NCBI GenBank assembly: GCA_029776555.1
Contig: JAKOSZ010000179.1
Span: 1 to 18,164, forward strand
From: Bacillota bacterium
GTDB lineage: Bacteria; Bacillota; Clostridia; Acetivibrionales; JAKOSZ01
Reading direction: 5' to 3'
DNA: 18,164 bases
The notes below the pieces were generated by a model. That model was not told the DNA's origin, searched no databases, and saw only the letters and a list, made by a program, of their open reading frames with translations. The position numbers were made by a program, and so were the translations under genes. Every line of letters begins with the position of its first letter. Positions within the stretch are counted from its first letter, which is position 1. Shown in pieces: positions 13,695 to 18,164 of this stretch.

Positions 13695-16166
13695 TTAAAC
13701 TCCCAGTTTTTTAAGCCTCAGCGACTCATTCACCGTAAAGTTGTTGCGAGCCGTGTGTCCTTTCAAAGGCATTATCCTCTCATGCACGGCGTCCACTATC
13801 CAGTCGGCCTGGGGGAAGAAGTACTGCTCAAACTCGTAGGCGGGAACAATCCAGTTCCTGGCGCCTACCACCACCGGCGGGGCGTCCAGGTAGTCAAAGG
13901 CCGCCTCGCTTATGGTCTGGGCCATTTCCTTAAGGAAGGAGCCCCTTTCACAGGCATCGCTGGCAAGGACTATCTTCCCTGTTTTCTTTACCGATTCCAT
14001 GACCTTCTCATAGTTAAAGGGCACAATGGACCTGGCGTCTATTATTTCCACCGAGAGCCCGTACTTCTCTTCCAGGACCTTGGCGGCGTCCAGGGCCTTA
14101 TACAGGGTAGCCCCTATGGTCAGGATGGTAAGGTCCTTCCCTTCCTTCTTTACGTCAGGCTCGCCTATGGGGATTTCATAGCAGCCCTCAGGGACGCCTC
14201 CCGGATGGAACATCTCGCCTATGTCGTAAAGCTTCTGGCTCTCAAAGAATATGACCGGGTCGGTCCCCATAAGGGCGCTGTTCATCAGCCCCTTGGCATC
14301 GTAGGGCGTGGCCGGGAACACCGCCTTCAAGCCGGGTATATGGGCCACAATGGAGGACCAGTCCTGGGAGTGTTGGGCTCCGTACTTGGAACCGACGGAC
14401 ACCCGGACAACCACCGGCATTTTAAGCTGACCGGCGCTCATGGCCTGCCACTTGGCCAGCTGGTTGAATATTTCGTCTCCCGCCCTTCCCAGGAAGTCAC
14501 AGTACATTATCTCGACCAGGGCCCTGCCGCCGGCCCTTGCATACCCTACGGCAGTTCCCACGATGGCCCCTTCCGAAATGGGAGCGTTAAACAGCCTGTG
14601 GTAAGGGAGGGCTTCCGTTAAGCCCCTGTATACCGCAAAGGCCCCTCCCCAGTCCCTGTTTTCCTCTCCATAGGCTACAAGGGTGGGATCTTCGTAGAAT
14701 TTGTCGAGGACGGCCTCAAAGATGGCGTCCCGCAGCTGGAATACCCTGTTCTTGGGCACGGGTTTCCCGTCTTCAAAGGCAACCCGCACCTTCTTCTTTA
14801 TCTGCTGGAGCCTGGGGTTTTCTTCCTTCGGCATCAGGGTTTCGCATTCCCTGTCCTCCATCTTCTCCACCCGGCCGTTGGAAAGCATGAGCCTCCCGAT
14901 GGCGTCGTTGTCCCGGATGAGGTCAATCCTTGGGGAAATGCTGTCGTCCACGGCCAGCCTGCAGGCTTTTGTGACTACCCGCCTTACGTCTTCCAGTATG
15001 GCCTCAAACTCCTCTTCCCTGGCAACCTTGGCCTTAACCAGCGCCTGGCGGTATTCTATCAGTGGGTCTGCCGCCAGCCAGGCCTCCAGTTCTTCCCTGG
15101 TCCTGTAGCTTGAAGCGTCTGACGGAGAATGGCCGGTAGTCCTGTAAGTGAGGATGTCCAGCAGCACGGGCCCTTTCTTCTCCTCCAGGATCTTCTTCTT
15201 CCTCCTAAAGGCGTCAATAACCGCCAGGGGGTTGTAGCCGTCCACCCTTTCGGCGTGCATCTGCTCGGGGTTTACCCCTGCCCCTACCCTGGCAAGTATC
15301 TCGTAGCCCATGGTCTCTCCGCAGGTTTGACCGCCCATGCCGTACTGGTTGTCCATAAAGCTGAATATGATGGGAAGCCCGCCCTTGTACTCGCCTTCCC
15401 AGAGCTTCTTAAACTGGTCCATGGCGGCAAATGTAATGGCTTCCCAGACCGGGCCGCAGCCCATGGAAGCGTCGCCGATGTTGACAACCACTATCCCCGG
15501 CTTCCGGTTGACCTTTTTAAACAGGGCGGCCCCCACGGCAATGTCGGCGGAACCGCCCACTATGGCGTTGTTGGGGTATATGCCAAAAGGTAAGAAGAAG
15601 GCGTGCATGGAGCCTCCCAGGCCCCTCTGGAACCCCGTGTCCCGGGCGAATATCTCCGCCAGGGCACCATAGGTTAAAAAGTCTATGGCGAGATCCTTAA
15701 CGCCTTTTCCGCCTTCCCGCTCCCTTTCAACAACCTTAAGAATTTTTCCCTCCATGTAGTTCTCCATCAGGTCCATAAGCTCTTTCTCGCTCATCTTCTC
15801 AATAAGGGAGAGCCCCTTGGCCAGGATTTCGCCGTGGCTCCTGTGGGAGCCGAATATGAAGTCCTCCCTGCCCAGGGTATAGGCCATACCCACCGCCGAT
15901 GCCTCCTGCCCTATGGACAGGTGGGCAGCGCCGGGATAGTTGTACGCCAGGCCGTTATACTCGCCCGTGGTCTTTATGGCGTTCAACATGGACTCAAATT
16001 CCCTTATAAGAGCCATATCCCTGAAAATCCTTAAGAAATCCTCTTTAGTGTAGTTGGCCTTCTCCTCTTCGATGGTCTTGCCGTACTGGTTTACGGGTAT
16101 GTCCTTAAAGGTGATTTTCCCGCTCTTTCTAACCTCTTTTGGGTCAATAAACTGCGACTTAGGCAT
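13695..16166 (-). CDS. Thiamine-diphosphate 2-oxoacid dehydrogenase E1, alpha and beta subunits fused
   Basis: An 823-aa protein joining E1-alpha (about 40-400) and E1-beta (about 475-810) with a short linker. It would decarboxylate a 2-oxoacid (or cleave acetoin) and pass the acyl group to lipoyl-E2. The alpha half shows the thiamine-diphosphate motif GDAS (231-234) ending at Asn273 in MDNQYG. That is about a dozen residues longer than usual, because of an insert around QFKKLWEGEYKGG. His346 in the TTGHSPSD loop is also present. The beta half shows YGEENRDWGGAF, APISEGAIVG and GAQHSQDW, typical of E1-beta. GAGGGG lies six nt before the ATG at 16166. Lipoamide dehydrogenase and E2 genes precede it, completing the complex. 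Substrate is not certain: pyruvate, acetoin and branched-chain oxoacids are the main options. The sugar-type repressor and SDR downstream argue against simple branched-chain catabolism. Confidence 0.9.
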   Translation of the reverse strand: MPKSQFIDPKEVRKSGKITFKDIPVNQYGKTIEEEKANYTKEDFLRIFRDMALIREFESMLNAIKTTGEYNGLAYNYPGAAHLSIGQEASAVGMAYTLGREDFIFGSHRSHGEILAKGLSLIEKMSEKELMDLMENYMEGKILKVVEREREGGKGVKDLAIDFLTYGALAEIFARDTGFQRGLGGSMHAFFLPFGIYPNNAIVGGSADIAVGAALFKKVNRKPGIVVVNIGDASMGCGPVWEAITFAAMDQFKKLWEGEYKGGLPIIFSFMDNQYGMGGQTCGETMGYEILARVGAGVNPEQMHAERVDGYNPLAVIDAFRRKKKILEEKKGPVLLDILTYRTTGHSPSDASSYRTREELEAWLAADPLIEYRQALVKAKVAREEEFEAILEDVRRVVTKACRLAVDDSISPRIDLIRDNDAIGRLMLSNGRVEKMEDRECETLMPKEENPRLQQIKKKVRVAFEDGKPVPKNRVFQLRDAIFEAVLDKFYEDPTLVAYGEENRDWGGAFAVYRGLTEALPYHRLFNAPISEGAIVGTAVGYARAGGRALVEIMYCDFLGRAGDEIFNQLAKWQAMSAGQLKMPVVVRVSVGSKYGAQHSQDWSSIVAHIPGLKAVFPATPYDAKGLMNSALMGTDPVIFFESQKLYDIGEMFHPGGVPEGCYEIPIGEPDVKKEGKDLTILTIGATLYKALDAAKVLEEKYGLSVEIIDARSIVPFNYEKVMESVKKTGKIVLASDACERGSFLKEMAQTISEAAFDYLDAPPVVVGARNWIVPAYEFEQYFFPQADWIVDAVHERIMPLKGHTARNNFTVNESLRLKKLGV

Positions 16167-16218
16167 CTGGAACCCCTCTTTCTTTAACTTGTGAATATTA
16201 TAGTAAGCTCATAAATCT

Positions 16219-17589
16219 TTAAAAAGTGAACACGGCCTCCCTGATCACCTCGGAAACGGTGGGATGAGGGAAGACCAGCTCTTTTATGTCCCTGACCCTC
16301 ATCTCGGCCTCAATCATCAGGGCGGCGCCGTAAATTATCTCCGAGGCGTAGCTGCCGACCATGTGCACCCCTATAATCTTCCCGTAGCGCTTGTCCGCCA
16401 GGACCTTGCATATCCCTTCGCCGCCTTCGTTTTCGGCCACGTACCTGCCGCTGTAAAGCATGGAGACCTTGCCCACTTCAAAATCAATGCCTTTTTGCCT
16501 GGCGCTCTCCTCCGTCTCTCCCACACAGGCCACCTCCGGGCTGGTGTATATGACGGAAGGCACCGCGTTGTACCTCACCATGTCCCTTCTGCCCAGCATG
16601 TTGTTGACGCACACCTCCGCCTCCCGGTAGGCGGCATGGGCCAGCATGAATCTGCCGTTTACGTCACCGGCCCCGTAAACTTCCGGGACGTTGGTCTTTC
16701 CCCTCTCGTCGGCCTTCAGGGCTTTACCGGAAAGCCCCACTCCTATCCTCTCAAGGCCAAGCCCTTCAGTGGCAGGCACCCTGCCGACGCTTACCAGCAC
16801 CTTTTGAGCCTTTACTTCAAACCTCTGTCCTTCCTTTTCATACACTACCGAATCCTTTTTGACCTCCGTCACCCTGCTGTTAAGCTGGAAGTCCACGCCC
16901 TTTTCCATGTAGCTTTTGAGCAGAATGGAAGAAATCTCCCCGTCGATATTTCCGCCAATGTGGTCCAGCATTTCGATTACCGTTACCCTGCTTCCCGCCG
17001 TCTTAAAATATGAAGCCATTTCAAGGCCGATTACCCCTCCGCCGATTATCACGAGGCTTTCGGGCACCTCGGTCAGGCTTAGAATTTCCCTGTTGGTGAG
17101 GACATAGCCCTTTTCCAGGCCTTCCCTTAAGCCGGGTATGGGGGGTAATGCCGGCACCGAGCCGGTGGCTATCAAGAGCCTCTTACCGGTATAGACCTCC
17201 CCGTTCACTTCTACCGTGTAGCCTCCGCTGTCCCTGTCCCTGCCGGTTATCCGGGCAGCGCCTTCCACCACCGCAACCCCGTTCCTCTTAAGCTGGCTCC
17301 TTATGCCCATAACCAGCCTGCCCACAACCTTTTCCTTTCTCTTCATAACGGCGGCGTGGTCCAGGGCAATGTCCTTAACCTTTACCCCGTAATTCTCCCC
17401 GTGGAGGGCATTTTCATAGAACTTGGCCGAGTAGAGCAGGGTTTTGGAAGGTATGCAGCCCTCATTCAGGCACACCCCGCCTAAAAACCTCTTTTCCGCC
17501 AGCAGGGTCTTCATCCCCTCATGCCCGGCTCTTTCCGCCGCCAGGTAGCCGGCAGGCCCTCCTCCAAGAACTATCAGGTCGTATGCCAT
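16219..17589 (-). CDS. lpd: Dihydrolipoamide dehydrogenase (E3)
   Basis: A 456-aa flavoprotein disulfide reductase that reoxidises the dihydrolipoyl group of E2 with NAD+. It shows the FAD motif GGGPAGY (9-15), the redox-active pair C40-LNEG-C45 (GGVCLNEGCIPSK), the NAD-binding GGGVIGLEMASYF, the second FAD motif YGAGDVNG and the C-terminal catalytic HPTVSE (His442, Glu447). No fused lipoyl domain is present. I chose the ATG at 17589, which has AGGTGA just upstream. An in-frame GTG at 17598 lies inside that ribosome binding site and is unlikely. The gene lies 29 nt after E2 and 52 nt before E1, so it belongs to the same complex. All key residues are present. Confidence 0.94.
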   Translation of the reverse strand: MAYDLIVLGGGPAGYLAAERAGHEGMKTLLAEKRFLGGVCLNEGCIPSKTLLYSAKFYENALHGENYGVKVKDIALDHAAVMKRKEKVVGRLVMGIRSQLKRNGVAVVEGAARITGRDRDSGGYTVEVNGEVYTGKRLLIATGSVPALPPIPGLREGLEKGYVLTNREILSLTEVPESLVIIGGGVIGLEMASYFKTAGSRVTVIEMLDHIGGNIDGEISSILLKSYMEKGVDFQLNSRVTEVKKDSVVYEKEGQRFEVKAQKVLVSVGRVPATEGLGLERIGVGLSGKALKADERGKTNVPEVYGAGDVNGRFMLAHAAYREAEVCVNNMLGRRDMVRYNAVPSVIYTSPEVACVGETEESARQKGIDFEVGKVSMLYSGRYVAENEGGEGICKVLADKRYGKIIGVHMVGSYASEIIYGAALMIEAEMRVRDIKELVFPHPTVSEVIREAVFTF

Positions 17590-17618
17590 ATCTTTCACCT
17601 CTGTTTACAAATACGATT

Positions 17619-18164
17619 CTACCTGGCCAACAGCAGGCTGAAGTTCTCCAGGGCTGTTTTCAGTTCCTGGAGGAACCTGGCCGCAGGTCCGCCGTCAAGG
17701 GCCCTGTGGTCAAAGGTAAGGGAAAGGCCCATGGCCGGGTAGCTCTCGATTTTGCCGTCTGACTCCCTTATCCTCTGTACAATGGCGTTAATGCCCAGTA
17801 TGCCGGTCTGGGGCGGGTTGAGCACAGGGGTGAAAGACTCGATCCCCAGGGTTCCCAGGTTGGTTACGGTAAAGGTTGCTCCCCTTAAAAGGTCGGGGCT
17901 TATGCTCCCTTTACGGCATGCCTCAATGAGCTCCTTTGCCTCCCTGGATATCTCATTCAAAGACTTCCTGTGGCAGTTAAACAGGGTGGGAACCATGAGA
18001 CCCCTTTCCGTGTCCACGGCTATCCCCAGGTGGACGGCTTTAAATATGCGCGTCCTGTCGCCTAAAAAGTGGGCGTTTAGGCTCCCGTGCCTTAAAATGA
18101 CCCTGGAAACGGCGTAGAGTATAATGTCGTTTATGGTTATGTTCTCAAGGCCAAGGCTGCCCTC
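17619..18164 (-). CDS. Dihydrolipoamide acyltransferase (E2), C-terminal catalytic part, cut by the window edge
   Basis: The reading frame is open from the window edge (18164) to the stop at 17619, giving 181 residues of the E2 catalytic domain. The lipoyl and peripheral-subunit-binding domains lie outside the window. Family motifs in this fragment are HLGIAVDTERGLMVP, FTVTNLGTLG, SFTPVLNPPQTGILGI and the active-site DHRALDGGPAARFL, with His153 and Asp157 of the fragment as catalytic residues. The enzyme transfers the acyl group from lipoate to CoA and forms the core of the complex with the downstream E3 and E1. A GTG near 18017 is an internal codon, not a start, because conserved E2 sequence continues upstream of it. 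Substrate class (acetyl or branched-chain) cannot be settled from this part. Confidence 0.93.
   Translation of the reverse strand, partial: EGSLGLENITINDIILYAVSRVILRHGSLNAHFLGDRTRIFKAVHLGIAVDTERGLMVPTLFNCHRKSLNEISREAKELIEACRKGSISPDLLRGATFTVTNLGTLGIESFTPVLNPPQTGILGINAIVQRIRESDGKIESYPAMGLSLTFDHRALDGGPAARFLQELKTALENFSLLLAR

Noticed and set aside
13755..14621. Plus-strand open frame of 288 codons
   Set aside because: Antisense to the conserved E1-beta coding sequence; no recognisable domain.
16167..16218. TATAAT between lpd and the E1 gene as an internal promoter
   Set aside because: No acceptable -35 at 16-18 nt; the gene spacing and shared complex favour one operon transcript.
16264..17013. 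Plus-strand open frame of 249 codons
   Set aside because: Antisense to lpd, which has all catalytic motifs on the other strand.

Overview
The window looks like chromosome from an endospore-forming clostridial Firmicute of moderate GC. It carries spoIIE, a sigI-rsgI pair of the kind best known from cellulolytic Clostridia (Acetivibrio/Clostridium cluster III), strong GGAGG-type ribosome binding sites, and codon use of that group. Every gene I can support is on the minus strand, so the window reads right to left. No rRNA, tRNA, CRISPR array or insertion sequence was found.

Right end (12077-18164): a catabolic operon in the order E2 (cut by the window edge), dihydrolipoamide dehydrogenase, a fused alpha-beta E1, a DeoR-type repressor and a sorbitol-6-phosphate 2-dehydrogenase-like SDR. 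Gaps are 25-54 nt. The first three genes form a lipoate-dependent 2-oxoacid (or acetoin) dehydrogenase complex. The last two suggest control by a phosphorylated sugar or polyol. A hairpin at 11989-12023 closes the unit.

Middle (7384-11805): sigI and rsgI are separated by 4 nt and encode a cell-envelope/polysaccharide-responsive sigma factor and its membrane anti-sigma factor. This RsgI has no carbohydrate-binding domain outside the membrane, only a long, charged, repeat-bearing tail. The next gene encodes a secreted protein with a copper-amine-oxidase-N-like domain, two copies of a beta-rich module and a C-terminal discoidin (F5/8, CBM32-like) domain. One reading is that the sensing function is carried by a separate secreted protein. 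A strong terminator at 7384-7409 ends this unit.

Left-middle (4151-7383): a 536-nt intergenic region holds a GC-rich structured segment and a promoter with a perfect TATAAT and a 22-nt spacer. That spacing is typical of Spo0A-activated promoters. Then come spoIIE (sporulation phosphatase) and a small tail-anchored protein of unknown function.

Left end (87-4055): two overlapping ABC exporter half-transporters form a likely heterodimer. They are preceded by a truncated, frameshifted remnant of an unidentified gene. This part is visibly more AT-rich than the rest and may have been acquired or rearranged.
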